64,000 nt of DNA from assembly GCA_003248805.1 (NCBI GenBank), contig QFQY01000009.1:36159-100158 (forward strand), written 5' to 3'. This DNA is from Chelatococcus sp. GTDB lineage: Bacteria; Pseudomonadota; Alphaproteobacteria; Rhizobiales; Beijerinckiaceae. The position numbers were made by a program, and so were the translations under genes. The notes below the pieces were generated by a model that was given only the letters and a program-made list of their open reading frames with translations, had not been told where the DNA came from and searched no databases. Shown one piece after another: positions 7,820-16,128 of the stretch (its first letter is position 1; every line of letters begins with the position of its first letter).

Positions 7820-9016
7820 ATGACACTGCGTCCCGATACGCTGGCGATGACCGCCGTGCTCGCCATGCTGACCGCGCTCGGCCCGCTTTCGACCGATTTC
7901 TACCTGCCCTCCCTGCCCGAGATCGTGAGGGTGATGGAGACCGATATCGCCGGCGCGCAGGCGACGCTCTCGGCCTTCCTCTTCGGCTTCGCCGGCGGGC
8001 AGATCCTCTGGGGGCCGCTCTCCGACCGGCTCGGCCGCCGGCCCGTCCTGCTGATCGGGCTCGCGATCTTCCTCGCCGCCACGCTCGCCTGCGCCTTCGC
8101 CCCGTCGATCCACGCGCTCACCGCCGGCCGGGTCGCGCAGGCGCTCGGCGCCTCGGGGCCGATCGTGCTCGGCCGCGCCATGGTGCGCGATCTCTATGAA
8201 GGCCCTCGCGCCGGGCGGGAGCTCGCGCGCATGGGCATGATCATGGGGCTGGTGCCGGCCATCGCGCCCGTCATGGGCGGCGTGCTCCAGACCGCCTTCG
8301 GCTGGCGCTCGACCTTCGTCGCGACGCTCGTCTTCGGCCTCGTCCTGCTGGCGGTCATCCTGTTCCTGATGCCCGAGACGCTGCGGACCCGGTCGCGCGA
8401 GCCCCTGTCGCTCGCCGCGATCATCCGTGGCTTCGGCGTGCTGCTGCACAACCGGGCGTTCCGGGTCTATGTCTCGCTGACCAGCCTGGCCTATGCCGGG
8501 CTCTTCGCCTTCATCTCCGGCTCGTCCTTCGTGCTGATCGGCGTCTACGGCCTCTCGCCCATCGCCTATGGCTTCTCCTTCGGCTTCGGCGTTCTGGGTT
8601 ACATCGCCGGCACGATCGTCGCCCAGCGCCTCGTCGGCCGGCGCGGCATGGACGGGGTGATCGCGATCGGAGTCGCCTGCCTCGCCGCGGGCGGGCTCGC
8701 CATGCTCGTGGCGATGCTCACCGGCGTCGGCGGCGTGGTCGGGGTCGTCGCGCCGATGGCGCTCTATGCCTGCGGCGTCGGCCTCACCATGCCGCAGGCG
8801 CAGGCCTCGGCGATGATGCCCTTTCCGGATCGGGCAGGGGCCGCGTCGTCCTTCAACGGGCTGTGCCAGATGCTGCTTTCGGCCTGTGTCGGCCTGCTCG
8901 TCGGCAGGCTGCTGATCCGCAGCGCCCTGCCGCTCCCGCTCGTGATGTCCGCGATCGGCCTGTGCGCCTTCGTCATCTTCCGGGCGAGCGCCCGCATCCG
9001 CGCCGCCGGACGCTAG
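7820..9016 (+). CDS. Bcr/CflA-family multidrug MFS exporter
   Basis: A 398-residue major-facilitator protein with about 12 hydrophobic helices. The N-terminal signature of the Bcr/CflA drug:proton antiporters is present (TDFYLPSLPEI at about 25-35), as is MFS motif A in the loop after helix 2 (GPLSDRLGRRPVL) and the motif C-like GLVPAIAPVMGG. Such proteins export bicyclomycin, chloramphenicol or related compounds; the actual substrate here is unknown. ATG 7820 is chosen because it gives the family N-terminus; a TTG at 7796 in the same frame is less likely. It lies 65 bases after the metallopeptidase. Confidence 0.9.
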   Translation: MTLRPDTLAMTAVLAMLTALGPLSTDFYLPSLPEIVRVMETDIAGAQATLSAFLFGFAGGQILWGPLSDRLGRRPVLLIGLAIFLAATLACAFAPSIHALTAGRVAQALGASGPIVLGRAMVRDLYEGPRAGRELARMGMIMGLVPAIAPVMGGVLQTAFGWRSTFVATLVFGLVLLAVILFLMPETLRTRSREPLSLAAIIRGFGVLLHNRAFRVYVSLTSLAYAGLFAFISGSSFVLIGVYGLSPIAYGFSFGFGVLGYIAGTIVAQRLVGRRGMDGVIAIGVACLAAGGLAMLVAMLTGVGGVVGVVAPMALYACGVGLTMPQAQASAMMPFPDRAGAASSFNGLCQMLLSACVGLLVGRLLIRSALPLPLVMSAIGLCAFVIFRASARIRAAGR

Positions 9017-9017
9017 A

Positions 9018-9063
9018 GCATCGGCCCGAAAAGTGGATCGCGGTTTTCGGGAAAAGCCGATGC
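9018..9063. repeat. Rhizobiales-type short palindromic repeat
   Basis: The segment begins GCATCGG, ends CCGATGC, and holds CCGAAAAGTGGATC and GCGGTTTTCGG between. Elements of this layout (GCATnnnGCCGAAAAGTG...GCGGTTTTCGG) are common between genes in Hyphomicrobiales. It starts 2 bases after the exporter stop codon and may serve as its transcript end. Confidence 0.6.
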
Positions 9064-9077
9064 CAGATCAGGAAGTC

Positions 9078-9116
9078 AGATCATCGGACCGAGTCCGATA
9101 TTCGGTCCGATGATCT
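9078..9116. repeat. Perfect inverted repeat, 15-base arms
   Basis: Arms at 9078-9092 and 9102-9116 (AGATCATCGGACCGA and its reverse complement) flank a 9-base loop. No T-run follows, so a simple rho-independent terminator is not indicated. It lies between the exporter and the convergent PBP1A gene, in a 263-base stretch that holds only repeats. Confidence 0.75.
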
Positions 9117-9147
9117 AGAAGCGTGCTTCCTTTTTGTGGAAGCGGGC

Positions 9148-9255
9148 CGTCATTCCGGACAAGCCGCGATAGCGGCGCCGATCCGTAAATCCATCAAAGG
9201 CCGCTGCGCTCTATGACGGATCCCGGGTCAAGCTCGGGACGACGGCGTGTTTCCG
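9148..9255. repeat. Dispersed repeat, family D, copy 1
   Basis: The segment begins CGTCATTCCGGACAAGCCGC and ends GACGACGGCGTGTTTCCG. A second copy with the same layout is at 63742-63849 (shared AGCGGCGCCGATCCG core and the GTGTTTCCG end). It holds no reading frame of interest and lies just before the PBP1A stop codon. Confidence 0.7.
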
Positions 9256-9279
9256 TGCAAAATCAGCATGATCCGAGCG

Positions 9280-11442
9280 CTACCCGCCGAACAGCCGTTC
9301 GAGGAAGTTGCGCTCCTGCGGTGGCGGCGGCGCCCAGGTCCGGTCGCCGTCGGCCATGCGGGTGCCGGGCGCGCCGAGGCCCGCCACCGGGGCTCCGTCC
9401 TCGAGAGCGGGCCGCGGCGCCGGGTGCCAGAGCCCGCCGGGCAGCGGCGCGGGCTGCATGCCGGCATGGGCGCCCTTCATGTAGCGCCCCCAGATCTCGG
9501 CTGGCAGGCCGCTGCCATAGACGCGCTTCATGGCGCTGTTGTCGTCGTTGCCGACCCAGACGGCCGTCACCAGCCGCGAGGTGAAGCCGACGAACCAGGC
9601 GTCGCGGAAATCCTGCGTCGTGCCGGATTTGCCGCCGACCTCCCAGCCGGCAATGTTGACCTTGCTGCCGGTCCCGCTGGTCATGACCTCGTGGAACATG
9701 GCGTTGATCATCTGCAGCGTTTGCGGCTGGATGACCGGGCCGAAATTCGAGGGCTTGCGGGCGTAGATCACCTTCCCCGCGACGGATTTCACCTCGCGGA
9801 TGACATAGGGCAGCACGGCCTGGCCGCCATTGGCGAAGCTGGCATAGGCGCTCGCGAGCTCGACGGGCGTCACCTCGGAGGTTCCCAGCGCGAGCGCGGG
9901 GTTGCTCTGCAAGGCCGAGGAGATGCCGAGGCGCTGCGCGGTGCGCACGACCTCCTTGGGCGTGACTTCGAGGTTGAGCTTGATCGCGATCGTGTTGAGC
10001 GAATGGGCGAAGGCCGTTTGCAGGGTGACCGGGCCGCGATAGCGCCGGTCGTTGTTCTCAGGGGCCCAGCCTTTGATCGAGATCGGCGAGTCGTCGCGGA
10101 TCGTGTCTGGCGTCAGGCCTTTTTCGAGCGCCGTGAGATAGACGAAGGGCTTGAACGAGGAGCCCGGCTGCCGCTTGGCGACCGTCGCCCGGTTGAACTG
10201 GCTCTTGGTGTAGTCGCGGCCGCCGATCAGCGCCCGGATTGCGCCGTCAGGCGCCATCGACACCAGGGCCCCCTGCGAGGCGTTGAGCTTGGCGCCCTGG
10301 GCCGCGAGCGCATCGACGAGAACCGTCTCGGCCGAAGCCTGCAGCTTGGGGTCGATGGTCGTCAGCACCGTCACGTCGCCCTCGACCGCGCCGATGAAGT
10401 CGTCGAGCACGTCCATGACGTAGTCGGCGGCGTAGTTCACCGAGCCCGCGCCCGTCCTCTCCGCCGCCTCGGCGGGGGCGACGAGGGCGGTCTTGGCGGC
10501 GGTCGGGGAGATGAAACCCTGATCGGCCATCGCGGCGATGACGAGTTGCGCCCGCTTTTCGGCCGCTTCAGGATTGCGGTTGGGCGCCAGCCGTGACGGC
10601 GCCTGGACGAGGCCCGCCAGCATCGCCGCCTCCGCGATCGTCACGGAGCGGGCCGATTTGTTGAAGTAGCGCTGCGCCGCCGCCTCGACGCCATAGGCGC
10701 CGGAGCCGAAATAGACGCGGTTGAGGTAGAGTTCGAGGATCTGGTCCTTGCTGTAGGTCCGCTCCAGCCACAGCGCCAGGATCGCTTCCTGGATCTTGCG
10801 CGAGGCGGTGCGCTCCTGGGTCAGGAACAGGTTCTTGGCGAGCTGCTGGGTCAGCGTCGAGCCACCCTGAAGGCCGCTGCGGCCGCGCAGATTGGTGGCG
10901 ACCGCGCGTGCCAGGCCGATCGGGTCGATGCCGAAATGCTCGTAGAAGCGCCGGTCCTCGATGGCGACGAAGGCCTTCGGCAGATAGGGCGGGACTTCGC
11001 CGATGGTGATCGTGCGCCCGCCGGTTTCGCCGCGATTGGCGAGCAGCGAGCCGTCCGCCGCGAGGATCGCGACATTGGGCGGCCGTTTGGGGACGGTGAG
11101 CTGGTTGATCGGCGGAAGCTGCGCGGCGTGATAGGCGATCAGGCCGCCGAGCCCGATGACGCACCACAGCCCGAGCACCATCGACCAGTAGACGAGGCCG
11201 CCCAGCAGGGAACGGCGACGCCGGCCGCGTCGCGTCTTGCCGCGCGCGCGGCGGTCCCGCTGGGGTTCCTTGCGCGTTTCTTGGCGCGTTTCTTGGCGCG
11301 GTTCGTGGCGCGACGCTGCGCGGTTGCCGCGCGCCGGCCGGTCCTCGGCTGACAGGCGCATGTCGAAATCTCCATGGCGCTCGTCCGGCGCGCCCGTGAA
11401 GGACGGTTCGTGCCGTTCGCCTCGTGTGGTCCGGTCGTTCAT
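9280..11442 (-). CDS. Penicillin-binding protein 1A, bifunctional transglycosylase/transpeptidase
   Basis: A 720-residue class A PBP. A basic, Arg-rich cytoplasmic tail (about 80 residues) precedes one membrane anchor (LVYWSMVLGLWCVIGLGGLI). The glycosyltransferase domain shows EDRRFYEHFGID (Glu162) and GGSTLTQQLAKN (193-204). The transpeptidase domain shows Ser428-xx-Lys431 in QPGSSFKPF, Ser481-Leu-Asn483 and Lys605-Ser-Gly-Thr. The C-terminal tail is Pro-rich. It polymerises and cross-links peptidoglycan on the outer face of the inner membrane. ATG 11442 is preferred over a start at 11490 because the family tail begins near it, though the ribosome site (GGGGCAGA) is modest. In the tail, three 12-base direct repeats encode RQETRQETRKE-like residues. 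Confidence 0.94.
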   Translation of the reverse strand: MNDRTTRGERHEPSFTGAPDERHGDFDMRLSAEDRPARGNRAASRHEPRQETRQETRKEPQRDRRARGKTRRGRRRRSLLGGLVYWSMVLGLWCVIGLGGLIAYHAAQLPPINQLTVPKRPPNVAILAADGSLLANRGETGGRTITIGEVPPYLPKAFVAIEDRRFYEHFGIDPIGLARAVATNLRGRSGLQGGSTLTQQLAKNLFLTQERTASRKIQEAILALWLERTYSKDQILELYLNRVYFGSGAYGVEAAAQRYFNKSARSVTIAEAAMLAGLVQAPSRLAPNRNPEAAEKRAQLVIAAMADQGFISPTAAKTALVAPAEAAERTGAGSVNYAADYVMDVLDDFIGAVEGDVTVLTTIDPKLQASAETVLVDALAAQGAKLNASQGALVSMAPDGAIRALIGGRDYTKSQFNRATVAKRQPGSSFKPFVYLTALEKGLTPDTIRDDSPISIKGWAPENNDRRYRGPVTLQTAFAHSLNTIAIKLNLEVTPKEVVRTAQRLGISSALQSNPALALGTSEVTPVELASAYASFANGGQAVLPYVIREVKSVAGKVIYARKPSNFGPVIQPQTLQMINAMFHEVMTSGTGSKVNIAGWEVGGKSGTTQDFRDAWFVGFTSRLVTAVWVGNDDNSAMKRVYGSGLPAEIWGRYMKGAHAGMQPAPLPGGLWHPAPRPALEDGAPVAGLGAPGTRMADGDRTWAPPPPQERNFLERLFGG
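11272..11307. repeat. Three 12-base tandem repeats inside the PBP1A gene
   Basis: Two exact units GCGCGTTTCTTG (11272-11283, 11284-11295) are followed by a diverged third unit (11296-11307). They code for repeated RQET/RHEP-type residues in the cytoplasmic tail of the PBP1A on the minus strand. A change in copy number would keep the frame. Confidence 0.8.
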
Positions 11443-11735
11443 TCTGCCCCGGTCAGTCCGCTTCGTCGCGAGCCGCAAGGCCCCCCGCATCCACCCTCCA
11501 CTCAGAAGTTAAACATGGCGGTTTTAAGGGGTGGTTAAGACAACCGCGCCCTGCTCCCCCTCGCCGTGCTCGCGCAAAAGTGAGTGTATTTCAGCAAAGC
11601 GGCGCCGACTCCGCTGTGGATCGTCTTGTGGCGGCAACGCGAAAACGGCATCAGCGAGGAGCGCGACAGCTCGGGAAGAGATCTCCCCGAATATTCAACT
11701 TCTACAACCGCATGCCACAGGACGGAGCAGTATAG

Positions 11736-12131
11736 ATGCAGGGCCTCAATTCACTATCGCGCTTTCAACCGCATGCATTGGCGCTGCTCCGCATCGCCAC
11801 CGCCATCATCTTCATTCTGCACGGCACGCAGAAGCTGATCGGCTTTCCGGCGCCGCCGGCCAGCGGGCTGCCGGGCATGTTCACTATCTTCTGGGTCGGC
11901 GCGATCCTCGAGACGTTCGGCGGCCTTGCGATCCTGCTCGGCTTCTGGACCCGCCCCGTCGCCTTCATCCTGTCCGGCGAGATGGCCTATGCCTACTGGA
12001 TGTTTCACGCGCCGCGGAATCTCTATCCGACGCTGAACAGCGGCGATGCCGCGATCCTGTACTGCTTCATCTTCTTCTATCTGGTCTTCGCCGGCGCCGG
12101 GGCCTGGAGCCTCGACGGCAACAAGCGCTGA
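11736..12131 (+). CDS. DoxX-family membrane protein
   Basis: A 131-residue membrane protein with four hydrophobic segments, typical of DoxX. Motifs seen are LLRIATAIIFILHGTQKLIGF, GGLAILLGFWTRPVAF and EMAYAYWMFH. Some DoxX members are linked to thiosulfate:quinone oxidation or to redox stress membrane complexes, but the function of this one cannot be told from sequence. ATG 11736 is preceded by AGGACGGAGCAG. It converges on trxA, with a hairpin between the two. The 293 bases upstream, between the PBP1A start and this gene, show no other gene. Confidence 0.85.
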   Translation: MQGLNSLSRFQPHALALLRIATAIIFILHGTQKLIGFPAPPASGLPGMFTIFWVGAILETFGGLAILLGFWTRPVAFILSGEMAYAYWMFHAPRNLYPTLNSGDAAILYCFIFFYLVFAGAGAWSLDGNKR

Positions 12132-12157
12132 CCGCAGCTTCCGCTCGCCGACACGGA

Positions 12158-12189
12158 AAGGCCCGCCACCCGAGAGGATGGCGGGCCTT
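12158..12189. terminator. Bidirectional hairpin between doxX-like gene and trxA
   Basis: Eleven-base arms AAGGCCCGCCA (12158-12168) and TGGCGGGCCTT (12179-12189) pair perfectly around a 10-base loop. Only short T-runs follow on either strand. The position between two convergent genes fits a shared terminator. Confidence 0.75.
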
Positions 12190-12210
12190 GCCCGTTTCGG
12201 AAGGTCGAAT

Positions 12211-12531
12211 TCAGACCGCCGAAGAAATCCAGCGCGAGAGATCGCTCTTCGGCGCCGCGCCGACCTTCTGCGAGGCCAGCTTGCCGTCCTTGAACAGCAT
12301 CAGGGTCGGGATCGAGCGGATGCCGAACTGGGCCGGAATGGCCTGGTTCTCGTCGACATTCATCTTCACGATCTTGACCTTGCCGTCGAGCTCGCCGGCG
12401 ATCTCTTCCAGAGCCGGGCCGATCATGCGGCACGGGCCGCACCACTCGGCCCAGAAGTCCACCACGACCGGCTCGGAGGACTTCAGGACATCCGCCTCGA
12501 AGCTCGCATCGGTCACTTTGCTCGTCGCCAT
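12211..12531 (-). CDS. trxA: Thioredoxin 1
   Basis: A 106-residue cytoplasmic thioredoxin, the usual length. The active site is WCGPC with Cys31 and Cys34, preceded by the buried Asp25 (VVDFWAEW); the cis-proline is in RSIPTLMLF. It reduces protein disulfides and is itself reduced by thioredoxin reductase. ATG 12531 follows AAAGGCGACC and gives the classical N-terminus; the frame is open upstream but lacks family similarity. It stands alone on the minus strand downstream of a peptide ABC operon (102 bases away). Confidence 0.96.
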   Translation of the reverse strand: MATSKVTDASFEADVLKSSEPVVVDFWAEWCGPCRMIGPALEEIAGELDGKVKIVKMNVDENQAIPAQFGIRSIPTLMLFKDGKLASQKVGAAPKSDLSRWISSAV

Positions 12532-12633
12532 GGCTGGTCGCCTTTCATCTGCTTGGGCGGCAGCGCCGTCCTTCGGCCCGGAAGCTATGAACGCCATCGC
12601 CCACGGTCAAGGCGCGGCCCACGCGGGGCAGCC

Positions 12634-14271
12634 TTACGCCGGCTGCGCGGAGGCTTCGGCGACGGGCTGGGCCAGGTTGAAATCATGGCCCGGAATCGCG
12701 GCGAGCAGGGCCTGGGTATAGGGGTGCCGCCGCTGGCCGAAGACCTCGGCCACCGTGCCGTGTTCCACGACCTCGCCGTTCTTCATCACCGCGATCAGGT
12801 CGCACACCTGCGCCGCGACCCGCAGATCATGCGTGATGAAGACGATCGAGAGGCCCAGCCGCTCGCGCAGCTCCGCCAGCAGCTTCAGCACCTGGGCCTG
12901 CACCGAGACGTCGAGCGCCGAGACCGGCTCGTCGGCGACGAGCAGCTTCGGCTCCAGCGCGAGCGCCCGGGCGAGCCCGATGCGCTGGCGTTGCCCGCCT
13001 GAGAATTCATGGGGAAAGCGGTCGGTCGCTGCCGGATCGAGCCCGACGAGGCCGAAGAGCTCGCGGGCGCGTGCGAGTGCCTGCGCCTTCGGCGTGCCAT
13101 GCACCACAAGGCCCTGCGCGACCAGCTCGCCCACCTTCCGGCGCGGGTTGAGCGAGGCGAACGGGTCCTGGAACACCATCTGGATGTCGCGCGTCTTCTC
13201 GCGCATCTCCTGGCGGGAGAGACCGAGCAGATCCTGCCCGGCGAGCCTGATGGCGCCCGAATCGGGCTGGATCAGGCGCACGATGCAGCGTGCCAGCGTC
13301 GATTTGCCGGAGCCGGATTCGCCGACGATGCCGAGCGTGGCGCCCTTCGGCAGCGTCAGCGAGACATCCTTGACGGCCTGCGTCACCCGGCTGCCGCGCC
13401 CGAGGAAGCCGCCGGTGCGGTAGGTCTTCACGACGTGCTCGATCGTCAGGATCGGTTCCGGCGAGAGCGGGCGCGGCGGCGGCGGCGCCAGCGGCGGCAC
13501 GGCGGCGATGAGCTGGCGCGTATAGGGATGCTGCGGCCGGGCCAGCACATCGGCGGGCACGCCCTGCTCGACGACGAGGCCGTGCTGCATCACCACCACC
13601 CGGTCGGCGATCTCGACGACGACGCCGAAATCATGGGTGATGAAGAGCACCGCCGTGCCCTTGCGCTGCTGCAGCTCCTTGATGAGCTTGAGGATCTGCG
13701 CCTGGGTCGTCACGTCCAGCGCCGTCGTCGGCTCGTCCGCGATCAGCATCTTGGGGTCGAGCGCCATCGCCATCGCGATCATGGCGCGCTGGCGCTGGCC
13801 GCCTGAGAGCTCGTGCGGGTACGCCTTCGCCGCCTGCGCCGGGTTCGGGATGCGCACCTCCTCCAGCAGGCCGAGCACGCGCGCCGCGATCTCCTGCTTC
13901 GACAGGTCGGTGTGGATGCGGAACATCTCGCCGATCTGGTCGCCGATGCTGCGCAGCGGATTGAGCGCGGTCATCGGTTCCTGGAAGATCATGGCGATGC
14001 CGGCGCCGCGCAGCGCCCGCATCCGGGCCTCGCTCGCCTGGGCGAGGTCCTCGCCCTCGAGCAGGATGCGCCCGCTCTCGATGGTGACGCCGCCGGGCAG
14101 GAGGCGCATGACCGCATTGGCGGTCATCGACTTGCCCGAGCCGGATTCGCCGACGACGCAGACGATCTCGCCGGAGGAGACCGAGAAGGACACGTCCTTC
14201 ATCGCATGGGGACGATCTGCCCCGGCCGGCAGGCGGACGCTGAGCGCCTCGAGTGTCAGGATGGCGCTCAT
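12634..14271 (-). CDS. Peptide-type ABC transporter, fused double ATP-binding protein (DppDF-like)
   Basis: A 545-residue tandem ATPase in which the two halves of a Dpp/Opp/Gsi transporter motor are joined. Half one: Walker A GESGSGKS at 41-48, LSGGQRQR at 155, Walker B MLIADEP at 175. Half two: Walker A GESGSGKS at 317-324, FSGGQRQR at 423, Walker B LLVADEP at 443. Each half ends with the oligopeptide/dipeptide C-terminal motif (HPYTRQL, HPYTQAL). It powers import by the two permeases upstream. The start ATG 14271 overlaps the stop of the preceding permease by 4 bases. It is the last gene of the operon that begins with the VOC protein gene. Confidence 0.94.
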   Translation of the reverse strand: MSAILTLEALSVRLPAGADRPHAMKDVSFSVSSGEIVCVVGESGSGKSMTANAVMRLLPGGVTIESGRILLEGEDLAQASEARMRALRGAGIAMIFQEPMTALNPLRSIGDQIGEMFRIHTDLSKQEIAARVLGLLEEVRIPNPAQAAKAYPHELSGGQRQRAMIAMAMALDPKMLIADEPTTALDVTTQAQILKLIKELQQRKGTAVLFITHDFGVVVEIADRVVVMQHGLVVEQGVPADVLARPQHPYTRQLIAAVPPLAPPPPRPLSPEPILTIEHVVKTYRTGGFLGRGSRVTQAVKDVSLTLPKGATLGIVGESGSGKSTLARCIVRLIQPDSGAIRLAGQDLLGLSRQEMREKTRDIQMVFQDPFASLNPRRKVGELVAQGLVVHGTPKAQALARARELFGLVGLDPAATDRFPHEFSGGQRQRIGLARALALEPKLLVADEPVSALDVSVQAQVLKLLAELRERLGLSIVFITHDLRVAAQVCDLIAVMKNGEVVEHGTVAEVFGQRRHPYTQALLAAIPGHDFNLAQPVAEASAQPA

Positions 14272-15098
14272 CGTCCCTTGAGCCTCGGATTGAGCGCGTC
14301 GTTGAGGCCCTGGCCGACCAGCGAGACCGCGAGCACGGTCAGCAGGATCGCGACGCCGGGGATCGCGGAGACGTACCATTGCACGCGCAGCACGTCGCGG
14401 CCGAGGCCGATCAGATTGCCCCAGGAGGCGATGTTGGGGTCGGACAGCTTGAGGAAGGCGAGAGAGCTTTCGAGCAGGATCGCCACCGCCATGACCACGC
14501 TGGCATAGACGATGACCGGTGGCAGCGCGTTGGGCAGGATCTCGCCGAAGATCAGCTTCAGGTCGGAGAGGCCGAGCGTGCGCCCCGCCTGGACGAATTC
14601 GCGGTTGCGCAGCGACAGGAACTCGGCCCGCGTCAGCCGGGCCGGGGCCGGCCAGGAGACCACGCCGATGGCGATCGTCACCGTCGTCAGCGTAGAGCCG
14701 AAGACGACCACGAGCACCAGCAGCAGCAGGAAGTTCGGCAGCGTCTGGAAGGCTTCCGTGATGCGCATCAGCACCGTGTCGACCTTGCCGCCGTAATAGC
14801 CCGCGAGCGCGCCGATGACGACGCCGATCACGATCGCGATCGCGGTGGCGACGACGCCGATCAGCAGCGAGATGCGGGCGCCGTGAAAGATCTGCGCGGC
14901 GATGTCGCGGCCCGAATTGTCGGTGCCGAGCGGGAAGCGCTCGTTGACGAAGGGCCATTGCAGCGGTCGCCCGGCCAGCGCCAGCGGATCGCGCGGAAAC
15001 AGCCAGCCGGCCGTGAGCGCGAGCCCGATGACGACGAGCAGCAGCAGCAGCCCGACCACCGCCGCGGGGTTACGGAAATAGCGTTTCAGCGCGTCCAT
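14268..15098 (-). CDS. Peptide-type ABC transporter permease, DppC-like
   Basis: A 276-residue inner-membrane permease of the DppC/OppC type. A first helix (VVGLLLLLVVIGLALTAGWLF) is followed by the family loop RFPLGTDNSGRDI and about five more helices. The ATPase-contact EAA-like loop is seen as FVQAGRTLGLSDLKLIFGEILPNALPPV. The C-terminus has FLKLSDPNIASWGNLIG and LTVLAVSLVGQGLNDALNPRLKGR, both usual for DppC. It pairs with the DppB-like permease, whose stop lies 3 bases upstream, and overlaps the ATPase gene by 4 bases. The substrate class (peptide, opine, glycoside or other) is not readable. Confidence 0.93.
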   Translation of the reverse strand: MDALKRYFRNPAAVVGLLLLLVVIGLALTAGWLFPRDPLALAGRPLQWPFVNERFPLGTDNSGRDIAAQIFHGARISLLIGVVATAIAIVIGVVIGALAGYYGGKVDTVLMRITEAFQTLPNFLLLLVLVVVFGSTLTTVTIAIGVVSWPAPARLTRAEFLSLRNREFVQAGRTLGLSDLKLIFGEILPNALPPVIVYASVVMAVAILLESSLAFLKLSDPNIASWGNLIGLGRDVLRVQWYVSAIPGVAILLTVLAVSLVGQGLNDALNPRLKGR

Positions 15099-15101
15099 GC
15101 C

Positions 15102-16079
15102 TCAGCCTTCCGGGGCGATGCGCGGGTCGAGCCGGGCATAGAGCAGATCGACGATGAAGTTCACGGTGATGACCAGCAGCGCCGAGACGAAGACGATGCC
15201 GAGCAGCGTGTTGAGGTCGCGCTGGATCACCGATTCATAGGCGAGGCGCCCGAGCCCCGGCAGGGAGAACACGCTCTCCACCACGACCGAGCCGCCGAGC
15301 ATCGTGCCCGCCTGCAGGCCGATCAGCGTGACCATCGGCAGCAGCGCGTTGCGCAGCACATGCTTGACCACGACGCCGGTCTCGTCGAGCCCCTTGGAGC
15401 GGGCGGTGCGGACGAAGTCGAGATTGAGCACTTCGAGCATCGCCCCGCGCATGATGCGCAGATAGATGGCGAGGTAGATCAGCCCCAGCGTCAGCGTCGG
15501 CAGCACGAGATGGCGGGCGATGTCGAGCGTCCGGGCGAAGCCCGAGAGCCCTGCGCCGATATCTTCGAAGTCGCCGGCCGGCAGCCATTGCAGATGCACC
15601 GAGAACACGACGATCGCCATCAGGCCGAACCAGAAGGAGGGCGTGGCGTAGAAGACGAGGCCGAGCGTGGAGATCAGGGTGTCCGGCCAGCGGTTGACGC
15701 CGCGCGCCGCCACGACGCCGAGCACGAGCCCGGCGAAGAAGGCGAAGGACAGGGCCGAGATCATCAGCAGCAGCGTCGCGGGCAGGCGCTCGACGATGAC
15801 CGTCGTGACCGGCTTCCCGTAGATCGCGGAATGGCCGAGATCGAGCCGGATCAGCCGCCAGAGATAGCGCCCCAACTGTTCGGCGGTCGAGAGATCGAGC
15901 CCGTAGAAGCGGCGCAGTTCCTCGGCAGCCTTGGGGTCGCCCCCGCCCATCTGCGCCATCATCGCGTCGACCGTGTCGCCCGGCGCGAATTGCAGCAGCA
16001 GGAAGATGCCGACCAGGATCAGCACGAGTGTCGGGATCGAGGCGGCGAGCCGCCGCCCCGCGAGAGTCAGGATGCGCAT
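15102..16079 (-). CDS. Peptide-type ABC transporter permease, DppB-like
   Basis: A 325-residue permease of the DppB type. The first helix (SIPTLVLILVGIFLLLQFAPGD) ends in the conserved FAPGD. LDLGHSAIYGKPV and a periplasmic region follow, then five more helices. The ATPase-contact loop is VRTARSKGLDETGVVVKHVLRNALLPM, and the C-terminus has VFSLPGLGRLAYESVIQRD and VDLLYARLDPRI. All are typical for the family. It sits between the solute-binding protein gene (49 bases upstream) and the DppC-like gene (3 bases downstream). Confidence 0.93.
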   Translation of the reverse strand: MRILTLAGRRLAASIPTLVLILVGIFLLLQFAPGDTVDAMMAQMGGGDPKAAEELRRFYGLDLSTAEQLGRYLWRLIRLDLGHSAIYGKPVTTVIVERLPATLLLMISALSFAFFAGLVLGVVAARGVNRWPDTLISTLGLVFYATPSFWFGLMAIVVFSVHLQWLPAGDFEDIGAGLSGFARTLDIARHLVLPTLTLGLIYLAIYLRIMRGAMLEVLNLDFVRTARSKGLDETGVVVKHVLRNALLPMVTLIGLQAGTMLGGSVVVESVFSLPGLGRLAYESVIQRDLNTLLGIVFVSALLVITVNFIVDLLYARLDPRIAPEG

Positions 16080-16128
16080 CGTTCAAGCCACCTCGAGGGC
16101 TGCCGTCGGACCGGCCGCCCGGTCGTGC

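Noticed and set aside
12634..14958. Single 774-codon reading of the ABC ATPase frame
   Set aside because: The part upstream of 14271 is an out-of-frame reading of the DppC-like permease gene; the true ATPase starts at ATG 14271.
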